From Candidatus Kapaibacterium sp. (GTDB lineage Bacteria; Bacteroidota; Ignavibacteria; Kapaibacteriales; Kapaibacteriaceae), in contig VFFB01000005.1 in assembly GCA_018882585.1 (NCBI GenBank), forward strand, positions 1 through 64,000: a stretch of 64,000 bases of DNA, written 5' to 3'. This document shows positions 29,286 through 40,231 of this stretch, piece after piece. Within the stretch, counting starts at the first letter, position 1, and each line of letters opens with the position of its first letter. Both the position numbers and the translations under genes were made by a program. A model generated the notes under the pieces. It did no database searches, was not told where the DNA came from, and saw only the letters and a list, made by a program, of their open reading frames with translations.

Positions 29286-30776
29286 TCAGCGTTGCAGGGC
29301 CTTGCGCAGGAAATCCACGTCGGCGCGGATCTTCCGGTCCGTATCGATGTAGTTCATGATCGTCTGGCAGCTGTGCAGCACCGTCGTATGGTCGCGGCCG
29401 CCGAAGTGCAAGCCGATGCTCTTGAGCGACATCTGCGTGAGCTGCTTTGCAAGGAACATGCACATCTGTCGGGCAAGGACAACCTCGTGCTTGCGCGTCT
29501 TGGCCGACAGCAGCGAAATCTCCTGGTTGTAATAGGCGCTTACTTCCTGCTTGATGTCGTCGATCGTCAGCGTGCGCGTCGAGGCCGACCCCGAGACACC
29601 GCGGACGATCTCCTTGGCCAGATCCAGCGACGGCTCGCGGTTGTCGAGCGAGACCTTCGCCAGGAACGAGATGAGGCAACCTTCGAGTTCGCGGACGCTG
29701 GACGTGACGTGACGGGCAACATATTCAAGCACATCGCCCGGCAGATCCATGCCTTCGTCAAGGCTCTTCTGCTGCAGGATGGCCATACGCGTTTCGAAGT
29801 CCGGCGGCTGAATGTCGACCGTCAGACCCCACTGGAATCGCGAGATCAGGCGCTCGTCAACATCGGCAAGGTCTTTCGGCTGCTTGTCGCTGGTAAGCAC
29901 AAGCTGCTTGCCGGCCTGGTGCAGGGCGTTGAACGTATGGAAGAACATATCCTGTGTACGCTCCTTGCCGCCCAGGAACTGGATGTCGTCAACGATTAGG
30001 ACGTCGACGCCGCGGTAGAAGTTCGTAAACTCCGCAAGCTTATTGGTCTGGATCGCATTGATGTACTCCATCGTGAACTTCTCGGAGTTCGTGAAGAGCA
30101 CCTTGGCCTGACGATTGCGATGCAGCACGCGGTTACCGATGGCCTGCACCAAGTGCGTCTTGCCAAGACCGGTCGGACCGTAGATCACCAGCGGATTATA
30201 GCGCGTCTTGCCGGGGTTATCGGCAACAGCCATCGCCGCGGACGTAGCCAGCTGGTTGTTCTCGCCACGGATGAAGTTGTCGAAGGTATATCGCTGGTTG
30301 AAGTAGGCAGGATAATGCGTCGGAGCGGGACCCTGCTGCGGCTGCGCAAACGGCAGCTGCGGCTGTGCTTCGGGTTGGCGCAGTCCGGGCAGCTTGATCG
30401 TACGCTGCTCTGCAGCAACGTCAGCTGTCTCGTCCACAACGACGTGATACTGTAACGTGGCCTTCGGCCCGAGAACTCGTTGAACCGTTCTCGCGAGCAA
30501 CGAAGCATAGTGCGCTTCGATCCACTCGTAGAAGAACTGACTCGGTAACTCGATGGTGAGCTGCCGACCGTCCCACGTTTTGGGACGCATCTGCTCGAAC
30601 CATGTCTTGAACACCTGCTGCGACACGTTGTCGCGCACGATGTCAAGACATCGACTCCACAGCGCCGATACGTCCTCTGCTACACCGGCAACAGCCGCGC
30701 GTGCAGTTCCCCCGGACTTCGACGTTGCTGTCGGATCGTCTGTCGAAAACAAGTTCAATGGTGCCGATTTCTTCAC
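29286..30776 (-). CDS. dnaA: Chromosomal replication initiator protein DnaA
   Basis: NQRYTFDNFIRGENNQLATSAAMAVADNPG, YGPTGLGKTHLVQAIGN, VDVLIVDDIQFLGGKERTQDMFFHTFNAL, HFGGRDHTTVLHSCQTI. GTG start after GGAGG. Confidence 0.97.
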   Translation of the reverse strand: MKKSAPLNLFSTDDPTATSKSGGTARAAVAGVAEDVSALWSRCLDIVRDNVSQQVFKTWFEQMRPKTWDGRQLTIELPSQFFYEWIEAHYASLLARTVQRVLGPKATLQYHVVVDETADVAAEQRTIKLPGLRQPEAQPQLPFAQPQQGPAPTHYPAYFNQRYTFDNFIRGENNQLATSAAMAVADNPGKTRYNPLVIYGPTGLGKTHLVQAIGNRVLHRNRQAKVLFTNSEKFTMEYINAIQTNKLAEFTNFYRGVDVLIVDDIQFLGGKERTQDMFFHTFNALHQAGKQLVLTSDKQPKDLADVDERLISRFQWGLTVDIQPPDFETRMAILQQKSLDEGMDLPGDVLEYVARHVTSSVRELEGCLISFLAKVSLDNREPSLDLAKEIVRGVSGSASTRTLTIDDIKQEVSAYYNQEISLLSAKTRKHEVVLARQMCMFLAKQLTQMSLKSIGLHFGGRDHTTVLHSCQTIMNYIDTDRKIRADVDFLRKALQR

Positions 30777-30862
30777 GTCTGTACCTCCACCGTAGATGAC
30801 TCCGAAGGAAAGGAGTCGATTGACCAGCCAAACGCCACACACATCCGGCCGCCCACACTCGT

Positions 30863-30917
30863 TATCAATGCGTATTGATACTCTTTACTGGGGCTGCAAT
30901 GTTAGGCCTGTGGACAA
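30863..30917. promoter_or_regulatory. dnaA upstream region: perfect inverted repeat plus DnaA-box-like site
   Basis: TATCAAT-gcgt-ATTGATA (30863-30880); TGTGGACAA (30909-30917) = TTGTCCACA on minus, one mismatch from TTATCCACA. Confidence 0.45.
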
Positions 30918-31056
30918 CGTAGATTCAAGAGAAAAAGTTGGTTCCTGTGAAATTTTTTCCCTTGCTTTTTAAGAGCATTCGCTAAACACGCACACAACAA
31001 CAACTTCCATGCGGGGCGTCGTATTTTCGTGCTCCAATACATGAAGAACGCCGCCG

Positions 31057-31818
31057 ATGTCAACAGGTTCAGACGTCCAGACAGCCCCCACCGCTGACGC
31101 CCACGGCGAGATGTCGTTTTTCGATCATCTCGACGAGTTGCGGTCGCGCATCTTCAAGGCCCTCCTGGGCATCGTCGTAGGATGCATTATTGTCGCGTTC
31201 TTTACCAACGAGATCGTTGCCGAGCTTCTGCGGCCTGCCGTCAGCTCGAATGTCGAATTGCAGAACATCGAGCCCTTCGGCCAGGCCTTTCTCAAGATCA
31301 AGATCGTCTTCATCGGTGGTACGGTGCTTGCCTTTCCTTGGCTTGTATGGCAGATATGGGGATTCATCGCCCCCGGACTGTACGCACATGAGCGCAGCTG
31401 GGCACGGAAGATCACCTTTTTCACGACCGTCTGTTTTCTGATCGGCATCTCCTTCTCGTACTTCCTGCTGATCCCCTCCATGATGGCCTACATGAACGTT
31501 GTGGCCGACCCCAACATCAAGGACAGTATTGCGATCTCGTACTACTTTTCGTTCTTCACGAACATGCTGCTGGCAGGTGGCCTGATCTTCGAACTGCCTA
31601 TGATCACGTGGGTGCTGGCACGCGTCGGCATCTTGAATCCGACGCTGATGGTGACGTATCGAAGGCACTCTATCGTCGGCATTCTTGTTATCGCCGCTGT
31701 GATCACTCCCTCGCCCGACCCCGTCAACCAATTGATGGTTGCGATCCCACTCTACATCCTCTACGAGATCAGTGCCGTCCTGGCGCGCTTTGCCTATGCA
31801 AAGCGCGACCAGGTCTGA
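31057..31818 (+). CDS. tatC: Sec-independent protein translocase TatC
   Basis: MSFFDHLDELRSRIFKAL, FPWLVWQIWGFIAPGLYAHER, MTYRRHSIVGILVIAAVITPSPDPVNQLMVAIPLYILYEI-type pattern. Confidence 0.95.
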   Translation: MSTGSDVQTAPTADAHGEMSFFDHLDELRSRIFKALLGIVVGCIIVAFFTNEIVAELLRPAVSSNVELQNIEPFGQAFLKIKIVFIGGTVLAFPWLVWQIWGFIAPGLYAHERSWARKITFFTTVCFLIGISFSYFLLIPSMMAYMNVVADPNIKDSIAISYYFSFFTNMLLAGGLIFELPMITWVLARVGILNPTLMVTYRRHSIVGILVIAAVITPSPDPVNQLMVAIPLYILYEISAVLARFAYAKRDQV

Positions 31819-31833
31819 CGTCTCGCCCTTACC

Positions 31834-32820
31834 ATGGCATCCGAACGCACACTCCTCGAGATCTCGGCTCCGGTAGCTGACGAGTTGGACCGGTTTGAAC
31901 CCTTCATGCGCGAGCAGATGCGGTCTCGCACGGCACTGCTCGACACCGTCGTGCGCTACATCATGAAGCAGCGCGGCAAGCGCGTCCGCCCGGCCCTGGT
32001 CTTCCTGTCGGCCGGACTCTGCGCCCCCATCACCGAGCGTGCCTTTGTGGGCGCTGCCATGGTCGAGCTGCTGCATACGGCCACGCTGGTGCACGACGAC
32101 GTTGTGGACCAGTCCGAAGAACGCCGCGGCATGGCCTCGATCAATGCCGTCTGGAAGAACAAGATCTCCGTCCTGGTCGGCGACTACCTCCTGTCACGCG
32201 GCCTGCTCGTCGCCGTCAACAACAACGAGTTCGACTATCTGAAGATCACGTCGGACGCCGTGCGCCGCATGAGCGAGGGCGAGCTGCTGCAACTGCAGAA
32301 GAAGCGTCAGAAGCGTCTTGACGAAGAGACCTACTTCCGCATCATTTCGGACAAGACGGCCTCGCTGATCAGCACTTGCTGCGAGGTCGGAGCCGTAAGC
32401 TCCGGCGTCGACACGGAGCGCCGCACGGCCCTTCGATCGTACGGCGAACTCGTCGGTCTTGCCTTCCAGATCCGCGACGACGTGCTGGACTACGTGGGCA
32501 GGCACACGCTGCTCGGCAAGCCCATCGGCGCCGATATCCGCGACCAGAAGATCACCTTGCCCCTTATCTATGCCTGTGCAAATGCCCCGAAGTCCGAGGC
32601 TAAGTCCACGATCGCCAAGGTAAAGGGGCGAGGCATCACCTCGGCGGGCGTACAAGAGGTGATCCGGTTTGCCCAACAGTACGAAGGCATCGAGGCGGCA
32701 CAGCGCAAGGCGCTCGAGCTGCGCGACGAGGCGCTGAAGCACCTGGAGGTCTTCGACGATTCGGTCTACAAGACGTCGTTGCGCGATTTTGCTAACTTCG
32801 TCGTCGTACGCCCCAAGTAA
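31834..32820 (+). CDS. Polyprenyl synthetase (trans-isoprenyl diphosphate synthase)
   Basis: GKRVRPALVFL, ELLHTATLVHDDVVD, FQIRDDVLDYVG. Confidence 0.93.
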   Translation: MASERTLLEISAPVADELDRFEPFMREQMRSRTALLDTVVRYIMKQRGKRVRPALVFLSAGLCAPITERAFVGAAMVELLHTATLVHDDVVDQSEERRGMASINAVWKNKISVLVGDYLLSRGLLVAVNNNEFDYLKITSDAVRRMSEGELLQLQKKRQKRLDEETYFRIISDKTASLISTCCEVGAVSSGVDTERRTALRSYGELVGLAFQIRDDVLDYVGRHTLLGKPIGADIRDQKITLPLIYACANAPKSEAKSTIAKVKGRGITSAGVQEVIRFAQQYEGIEAAQRKALELRDEALKHLEVFDDSVYKTSLRDFANFVVVRPK

Positions 32821-32842
32821 CACGGTATTCCCGGAGACAACC

Positions 32843-33586
<744 letters not shown>

Positions 33587-33594
33587 TCATCTGC

Positions 33595-34578
33595 ATGTCG
33601 CCAACCGGTCAGTCTGCTGCCCCATCCTTTGCCGTCACCGCGGCGCAGTGCGTTGCCAACGGCCAGGCAGCTCAAGCCGTGCGGCTATGCGCTGACGGAA
33701 TCGCTGCGTTTCCGGATTACCTGGGCGGCTACGTCGTCCTTGCCGGTGCCTACGATGCCCTGGGCAAGACCGACGATGCGTATATCATCCGTACCGAGGC
33801 ACACCGACGATTTCCATGGCTGCCCTGGGTAGGACCTCTGGCCGAGAGCTTCCGCGAGACCGCGGTTTCAACCGAAGCGGTGCCAACCGAGGCGGTGCCA
33901 ACCGAGGCGGTTTCAACCGAAGCGGTGCCAACCGAGGCGGTGCCAACCGAAGCGGTGCCAACCGAAGCACCCTTGGTCGAGTCCATCCCGTCCATTCCGC
34001 CCGTTGACGTACCCGGCTTGGACGCCGGGCAACACACGCTGCGGCTGATCCACATGGCGGCGCCTGTTGATGATCATCGCATCATCAGGAGTGCGGCCGT
34101 CAGGTTGATCCCTGGTCTGGAATTCACGTCGTTACGCTTCGAAGGCGTCAAGCAGCGCGGACGCAGGGCGATCCAGCAGCTGTCGGACCCTCCGGCATTC
34201 CGCGAGTTTCATGCGCCGATACGGCCTATGCGACGTCAGCCTGCGGCGCAGCCGGCGCAGGCGCAGCCAGCGCCGTCTGCGCGGCCGGTCTCGCTCGAAG
34301 AGCTCGCGCAACGACTTGAGCGCGCACGCATGCCCCGCCCGGGCACAGCACCCGCACAGCCGGTGCCAGCGCCCGCGCCTGCACCGGTCAAGCCTTCCGT
34401 ACAGTCCACAGCGTCGGCACCGGTTGTCTTCTCGGAAACCATGGCCGGCATCTATGCATCACAGGGCGCCTACGACCTGGCCATCCAGGTCTATCGCACG
34501 TTGCAGCAGAAGCATCCCGACCGACATGATCACTTCCAGAAGCTGATCGACGACGTCGCGGCAACGCGCACGCCATGA
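33595..34578 (+). CDS. TPR-like protein with (V[PS]TEA)7 repeat linker
   Basis: N- and C-terminal TPR-like segments; Pro/Ala-rich middle. Confidence 0.6.
   Translation: MSPTGQSAAPSFAVTAAQCVANGQAAQAVRLCADGIAAFPDYLGGYVVLAGAYDALGKTDDAYIIRTEAHRRFPWLPWVGPLAESFRETAVSTEAVPTEAVPTEAVSTEAVPTEAVPTEAVPTEAPLVESIPSIPPVDVPGLDAGQHTLRLIHMAAPVDDHRIIRSAAVRLIPGLEFTSLRFEGVKQRGRRAIQQLSDPPAFREFHAPIRPMRRQPAAQPAQAQPAPSARPVSLEELAQRLERARMPRPGTAPAQPVPAPAPAPVKPSVQSTASAPVVFSETMAGIYASQGAYDLAIQVYRTLQQKHPDRHDHFQKLIDDVAATRTP
33865..33969 (+). repeat. In-frame 15-bp minisatellite, 7 copies
   Basis: gttTCAACCGAAGCG / gtGCCAACCGAGGCG units encoding VSTEA/VPTEA x7. Confidence 0.92.
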
Positions 34579-35875
34579 TCCTGTGGCGGTACATCCTGCG
34601 CGCGCACGCTGCCCCCTTTCTGGCGGGGACCGTGACCATCATGCTGCTGTTTTTGTTGCAGTATCTGGTGCGCTTCATCAATGACCTGGTGTCGAAGGGT
34701 CTTGGCCTGTGGGTGGTGACGCAGTTCGTTGCCCTGAACCTGTCGTGGATCCTTGTCCTTGCCATTCCCATCGGCATCCTGTTTTCGACGGTCATGGCCT
34801 TCGGGTCGATGTCGGCCGCCCACGAGGTTCCATTTTCAAAGCCTCGGGCATGGGCCTGTTCCGGATGATGATTCCCGTGATGGTCGTCGGTAGCATGCTG
34901 TGGGGCTTTACGTACTGGTATACCGACAACGTCCTGCCCGACACCAACCTGCGGCTGGCCACGATGATGCGCGACATTCAGCGTGCCAAGCCGACGTTTG
35001 CCGTCGAACCCGGACAGTTCACCACGGCCATCGAGGGCTTCACCATTCTGGCACGCAGGACCGACACGGCGGGAACGTTGTATGGGGTGACGATCTACGA
35101 CAACAGCGGACAGCTCCGACAGAACATCGTCAATGCCGACACGGCGCGTATGGGCTTCGACTCGTCGCTCACGCGGCTGGTGATGCAGCTCTACCATGGC
35201 GAGATCCACCAGCGCAACCTGAAGCAGCCAAACGAGTATCGCACGATCTCGTTCGAGCGACATCAGATCGCCATGCCAGCCGACAGGTTCTTCTTTGAAT
35301 CGTCGGACCCTACAGGCACGTCGCGTGGCGAACGCGAGATGCGCATCCGCGACATGCAGGAGATTGTCGACCGATCGAGTGCCAATGCGGCGACGGCCGC
35401 CCAGAGCTGTACGCAGATGATAGACTCGTACCTTGCCGAACTCTTCGGCGACACCAAGGCACGGTCCGTAACGGCAGACACAACACGCCTGACACTCGCC
35501 GACGCACTGGCGCGGGCACAGTCGCGCCTTAGCTCCTTTCACACCGGCTACGAAGGCGAGTCATTCCGACGTAGCGCCGAGCTCGATACCGAACGCAAGT
35601 ACCTTGTCGAGATCCACAAGAAGTACGCCATCCCCGCGGCCTGCATCCTGTTTGTCATTGTTGGATGTCCGATGGGCATCATCACTAAGGGCGGCAACTT
35701 CGGCGTCAGCGCCGCCATCTCGCTTGGCTTCTACGTCCTGTACTGGATCTCCCTCATCGGCGGCGAGAAACTCGCCGACCGCGGCTTCATGCCGCCAGCC
35801 CTGGCCATGTGGCTTGGCAACATCCTCCTTGCCGTCATCGGCGCAGTTGTGACCACGCGGGTGAATAGCAGATAA
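34575..35875 (+). pseudogene. LptF/LptG (YjgP/YjgQ) family permease, interrupted by a frameshift near 34825-34840
   Basis: Frame 0 to ...VMAFGSMSAAHEV, homologous reading continues in the -1 frame as IFKASGMGLFRMMIPVMVVGSMLWGFTYWYTDNVLPDTN...; C-term GFYVLYWISLIGGEKLADRGFMPPALAMWLGNILL. Confidence 0.8.
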
Positions 35876-36017
35876 TCGGTGGATCAAGGATAGCGGACGA
35901 TACTCCGCTTCGGCATGGTTGCCCGAAACCTCCCGTCATGTAGACCACTGCGTTAAACCATTCCCGGCCACGTCGCTCTAAGGCCGTCTGCACATCATCA
36001 CTGCCTTAGGGGACATC

Positions 36018-37418
36018 ATGACACTGCGCATCTTCTTGGCGTGCGCCGCCACGTTGCTCTGTACATGCTTTGCAGCCACAGACCTGTCTGCCCATATCGG
36101 TGGACACGGTCAGGGGGCGTTGAGGACATGGAAGGTCGGCCGATCGCATATCCACGGTTCGTTCCACAGCATGCGCGACGCAGACGTCGTCATCGAGAAT
36201 AGCCGCGGCAAGCTGCGACGCTATCCGCTTACGGCGCTGTCGGCGGCAGATCAGGCCTATGCCATGCAGCGGTATCATCGACTGCGTGCAATGGTCGAGC
36301 CGTTGCAGACGCCACATCAGGTTGGTCCTGTCGTGACGCCACAAGCGCAACCATCGCTGCCAACCTCGCAGGTTGCGCCTTGGGCTGTCGTCGGTTCGAC
36401 GGCGCTTGCCATGGCCGCACTTGCCCTGGCCTCGATGATCGTTGTAGGCACGTATCGCCGACGTATCCCCGCAGGACGGATCGCCGTGCGTTCGTCCATG
36501 GCACTGGCACTCGCGCTCGCAGCCCTGGGCAGCCTTGCGCCATCGCTGCAGGCAAGCATGCAGGCAGTCCTGATGGGCACCGACCCAATGGTGATCGATG
36601 CTTCGTTCGCTCCGTTCAAACCGCGCGTGGCCACGCGGTGGGACGATACGTACTTCTACGTCGAGCACGACGGTATGCCCATGGACATGCCGGCCATGAA
36701 GGGTATCACGGCTTGGCAACAGCAGGTGCCGATCCCGCAGTTCTACGTCGGAAACAACGCCTGGCCGATCCCGCTCAAGCCCGTCCCCGCCGAACGCCCC
36801 ATCCTACTAGACACAGCCTTCCATACAGGTGCTGTAGCTATCGGTGTGAACGGTCTGCCCATCTTCAACCCCGAGAATAACCGCGGCGAATTCTCGCTCG
36901 ATATCGGCGAGCTGGACGCCTTTGGCGGTCATTGCGGTCGCGCCGACGACTACCACTACCACATCGCGCCGATCCACCTGCAGGAGCGCCTGGGAGCCGC
37001 ATCACCCATCGCCTGGGCTCTGGATGGTTATCCGTTGTACGGCTACCGCGAACCCGATGGGTCGGACGTGCAGCCCCTTGACGCAAACCTGGGTCATGAA
37101 TGGAACGGCTCCTATCACTACCACGCCGTCAAAACGCGTCCCTACATGATGGCCGGCATGCGCGGCAAGGTGACGCTTGACAGAGATCAGGTGATGCCGC
37201 AGCCACAAACAAGGGGCGCGCGCCCCTTCCTGCAGGCGTTGAAGGGAGCCGAGATCACCGACCTGCATGCGTGCGACAGCAATCACTATGCGCTGAAGTA
37301 CACGGTGAACGGCCAGTCTAACTGGGTGAACTACCGATGGTCGAATAACGGCCAGTACACCTATGTCTTCGTGGCACCGAACGGTACACGGACCACCCAA
37401 ACCTATCAGCGAAAGTGA
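36018..37418 (+). CDS. Exported YHYH-domain protein
   Basis: Signal peptide; GHCGRADDYHYHIAPIHLQERLG..SPIAWALDGYPLYGYREPDG..; SYHYHAVKTRPYMMAGMRGKV. Confidence 0.82.
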   Translation: MTLRIFLACAATLLCTCFAATDLSAHIGGHGQGALRTWKVGRSHIHGSFHSMRDADVVIENSRGKLRRYPLTALSAADQAYAMQRYHRLRAMVEPLQTPHQVGPVVTPQAQPSLPTSQVAPWAVVGSTALAMAALALASMIVVGTYRRRIPAGRIAVRSSMALALALAALGSLAPSLQASMQAVLMGTDPMVIDASFAPFKPRVATRWDDTYFYVEHDGMPMDMPAMKGITAWQQQVPIPQFYVGNNAWPIPLKPVPAERPILLDTAFHTGAVAIGVNGLPIFNPENNRGEFSLDIGELDAFGGHCGRADDYHYHIAPIHLQERLGAASPIAWALDGYPLYGYREPDGSDVQPLDANLGHEWNGSYHYHAVKTRPYMMAGMRGKVTLDRDQVMPQPQTRGARPFLQALKGAEITDLHACDSNHYALKYTVNGQSNWVNYRWSNNGQYTYVFVAPNGTRTTQTYQRK

Positions 37419-37425
37419 GGCGACA

Positions 37426-38619
37426 ATGCGCAAGATCTTCCTCTCGGCTCTGACATGTTCGCTGATGCTTGGCGTGTACACGGTACAGGCACAGCAGGTT
37501 CGAAAGACCATGAAGCGTCTGCCTGATACTGGACAGACGGGAGACTATACGGCCGTTCCCGGCGAAGACAGCGACTTCCGCTCTGCCCCCATCGTGATGA
37601 TCGAGCAGGGCGACGTTGTGATCGATACCGTGACGGGACTGATGTGGCAACGAACCGATGGCGGCGAGATGACGTGGGCACAGGCCAAGGCCTACTGCGA
37701 CACGCTCACGCTTGGCGGCCATTCCGACTGGCGTCTGCCGGCCGGACACGAGCTGTTCAGCATCCACGACTTCTCACGGTCGAACCCGGCGCTGCCCACG
37801 GCATTCCAACGCACAGGCGCGGAATACTGGTGGTCGATCGATACGCTCGTCTCCGACGGCCGTCGCATCTGGTGCACAAACGCCGGTGGCGGCATCGGAC
37901 CGCATCCGATGACGGAGACCGTGAGTGCCGGCGGCGCCAAGAAGTTCCACGTCCGCGCCGTACGCGACCAACAAACTCCGACGTCAATACCGGAACAGTT
38001 TACGGCCTTTGCCGACGAGACCCTTCAGGATAACCTGACGTCGCGCACATGGATGGAGTACTGCCTGCCCGGCGTCATGACGTGGGAAGACGCCCTCCGC
38101 GCGGCCGATACAACAACGCATGGCGGCTTTGCCGACTGGAGACTTCCCAATGTGAAAGAACTGCAGTCGCTGAGTGTTCGCGAGATGACGCTGCCCACGA
38201 CCGACCTTCGGTTCTTTCCCTGCATCGCACCGGCAGCATCCTACTGGACATCTACAACGGTCCTAAACAAGAGTCTCACGCAAGCGTGGATCCTGCAGAC
38301 CGACCTCGGCATCGCCACGTATGCCGAGAAGGCAACTGCACAGCACGTTATCCTGGTTCGTGGTGGCGACAAGGCGGTATCCGTAGAAGACGACAACGTG
38401 TCTGACACTGCCCCCTTCATCCGACCCAATCCCGCCTCAGACGTTGTGCACCTTTCGCAGACGTGGAGTGATGTGCGCGTCTATGCCATAACCGGCGAAC
38501 AGGTATTGCACAACAGCAACACGAGTGCCATTGATGTGCAGGTGCTGCAAGCGGGCGTGTACAGCATCGTTGCCTCAGACGGCTCGAAGACTACCATTGC
38601 CATGTTTATTAAACAGTGA
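37426..38619 (+). CDS. DUF1566 (Lcl C-terminal-like) exported protein with T9SS-like C-terminus
   Basis: Two copies of GLMWQRTDGGEMTWAQAKAYC...GGHSDWRLP / TWMEYCLPGVMTWEDAL...GGFADWRLPNVKEL; C-term FIRPNPASDVVHL.... Confidence 0.8.
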   Translation: MRKIFLSALTCSLMLGVYTVQAQQVRKTMKRLPDTGQTGDYTAVPGEDSDFRSAPIVMIEQGDVVIDTVTGLMWQRTDGGEMTWAQAKAYCDTLTLGGHSDWRLPAGHELFSIHDFSRSNPALPTAFQRTGAEYWWSIDTLVSDGRRIWCTNAGGGIGPHPMTETVSAGGAKKFHVRAVRDQQTPTSIPEQFTAFADETLQDNLTSRTWMEYCLPGVMTWEDALRAADTTTHGGFADWRLPNVKELQSLSVREMTLPTTDLRFFPCIAPAASYWTSTTVLNKSLTQAWILQTDLGIATYAEKATAQHVILVRGGDKAVSVEDDNVSDTAPFIRPNPASDVVHLSQTWSDVRVYAITGEQVLHNSNTSAIDVQVLQAGVYSIVASDGSKTTIAMFIKQ

Positions 38620-38623
38620 CACC

Positions 38624-40231
38624 ATGATCATTGCCGCGATCCTGATCCTTCTTGCCGCTGCATCCGCCACGGCACAAGAACCCATCGTTATCCTTGGACG
38701 CCCTACCGATGTGTCGATGACAGCCAACGTGCACGTTGAACGCAGCACGGAGGTGCGCATTGCCTACGGCTCTGCGCGCGATCAGTACACCGATACGACC
38801 GAACCGAAGAGCATTGCTGCCGATGTGCCGCTCGTTGAAGAGCTTAAGGGTTTGCGTCCCGATACGCGGTACTTTTATCGTTTGCAGTACAGGACATCGC
38901 CTTCGGCCGGTTGGACATCATCACCGGAACGGTTCTTTCAGACGCAGCGGTCTCGTGGAAAGAACTTTACGTTTCTCATCCAAGCCGACGAACACCTGTA
39001 CGACAAAAAGGGCATTCCAAGCCTGTTCGAGACGACGCTGAGGAATGAAGCCAAGGACAGCGCCGACTTCCTGTTCTCGCTCGGCGATACGTTTGGTGAT
39101 GACCATACGCCCGACGAGACAACGAGCGACGATATGCGCGACCTGCACCGCGACTATCTGCAGTACTTCGGCAAGGTGTCGCACTCCATGCCGTTCTTCT
39201 TCTGCTTGGGCAACCACGAAGGCGAGATGGGCTACTACCTCAAACAGAACCCGCCCAACAACATCGCCGTCTACGGTACCCTGTGGCGCAAATACTACTA
39301 CTCGAACCCTGTTCCCAATGCCTTCTACACCGGCAACCTCAAACAAGAGGATCACGGCATGGGGCTGCCCGAAAACTACTATGCCTTTGAATGGGGCGAT
39401 GCGCTGTTCGTAGTGCTCGACGTGTACCGTCATTGCGATGTGAACGAGAAACCTCAGAACTGGGATTGGACACTCGGTGCCGACCAATACGAGTGGTTCC
39501 GCAAAACACTCTCATCCAGCAAGGCCAAACACAAGTTCGTCTTCGCCCATCACGTCCGCGGACAGGGCCGAGGTGCCGCCGGCATGGTGAAGGGATTTGA
39601 GTGGGGCGGGTACGAGACGAAGCAGGATCGCTACACCTTCGAAGCGCAACGTCCGGGCTGGGAAGCCCCTATCCATCAGCTGATGGTGAAGTATGGCGTC
39701 AATGCATTCTTCCAGGGCCACGACCATTTATACGCAACCGAAGTCATCGACGGCATCATGTATCAGGAAGTGCCGATGCCGAGCGACTCGACGTACGAGA
39801 TCGGCGTGCTGGCCAATGCCGATGCATACACGGATCTAACGCTTGACGGCTCGGGCTACCTTCGCGTTAACGTGAACGAGGATCGTGTCGTGGTTGACTA
39901 TGTGCGAACCTTCCTGCCGCAGCACGAAACGGCAGAACGTCGTAACGGCGAGGTGAAACATTCCTACACACTCACGCCTCGCACATCATCGGTGGCCGAG
40001 TTAGGCGCGCAGACGTCAACTGTGTATCCACTTCCGGCAGATGGTGTTCTTCGCGTTGCCAATACTGATCAGGACATCGACGAAGTGATCATCATGAATG
40101 CCATCGGCGAGATCGTCATGCGGTCCACATCATCCGAGCTGCAGGTAGAGCACCTTCCCAATGGCATCTACTCGGCCCGAATCGTACGCAATGGCGCAAC
40201 GTCAACGCATCCCGTCCTTATCCAACATTGA
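38624..40231 (+). CDS. Exported purple-acid-phosphatase-like metallophosphoesterase, copy 1
   Basis: FnIII-like N-terminal domain; SLGDTFGDD, LGNHEGE, FAHH, GHDHLYATE; C-term YPLPADGVLRV...LPNGIYSARIV. Confidence 0.85.
   Translation: MIIAAILILLAAASATAQEPIVILGRPTDVSMTANVHVERSTEVRIAYGSARDQYTDTTEPKSIAADVPLVEELKGLRPDTRYFYRLQYRTSPSAGWTSSPERFFQTQRSRGKNFTFLIQADEHLYDKKGIPSLFETTLRNEAKDSADFLFSLGDTFGDDHTPDETTSDDMRDLHRDYLQYFGKVSHSMPFFFCLGNHEGEMGYYLKQNPPNNIAVYGTLWRKYYYSNPVPNAFYTGNLKQEDHGMGLPENYYAFEWGDALFVVLDVYRHCDVNEKPQNWDWTLGADQYEWFRKTLSSSKAKHKFVFAHHVRGQGRGAAGMVKGFEWGGYETKQDRYTFEAQRPGWEAPIHQLMVKYGVNAFFQGHDHLYATEVIDGIMYQEVPMPSDSTYEIGVLANADAYTDLTLDGSGYLRVNVNEDRVVVDYVRTFLPQHETAERRNGEVKHSYTLTPRTSSVAELGAQTSTVYPLPADGVLRVANTDQDIDEVIIMNAIGEIVMRSTSSELQVEHLPNGIYSARIVRNGATSTHPVLIQH

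Noticed and set aside
31069-32094. 341-aa minus strand ORF over tatC/polyprenyl synthase
   Set aside because: Antisense shadow of two well-supported genes with Gly/His/Asp-rich low-complexity composition.
33785-34055. Tandem repeats open in several frames on both strands; possible CRISPR-like or novel repeat-protein locus
   Set aside because: The 15-bp units have no unique spacers and are explained by a (V[PS]TEA)7 linker in the + strand gene; the antisense ORFs are by-products of the repeat.
34820-34845. Programmed -1 frameshift in the lptF/G-like gene
   Set aside because: No canonical slippery heptamer or clear downstream structure; a single-base loss or sequencing error is simpler.
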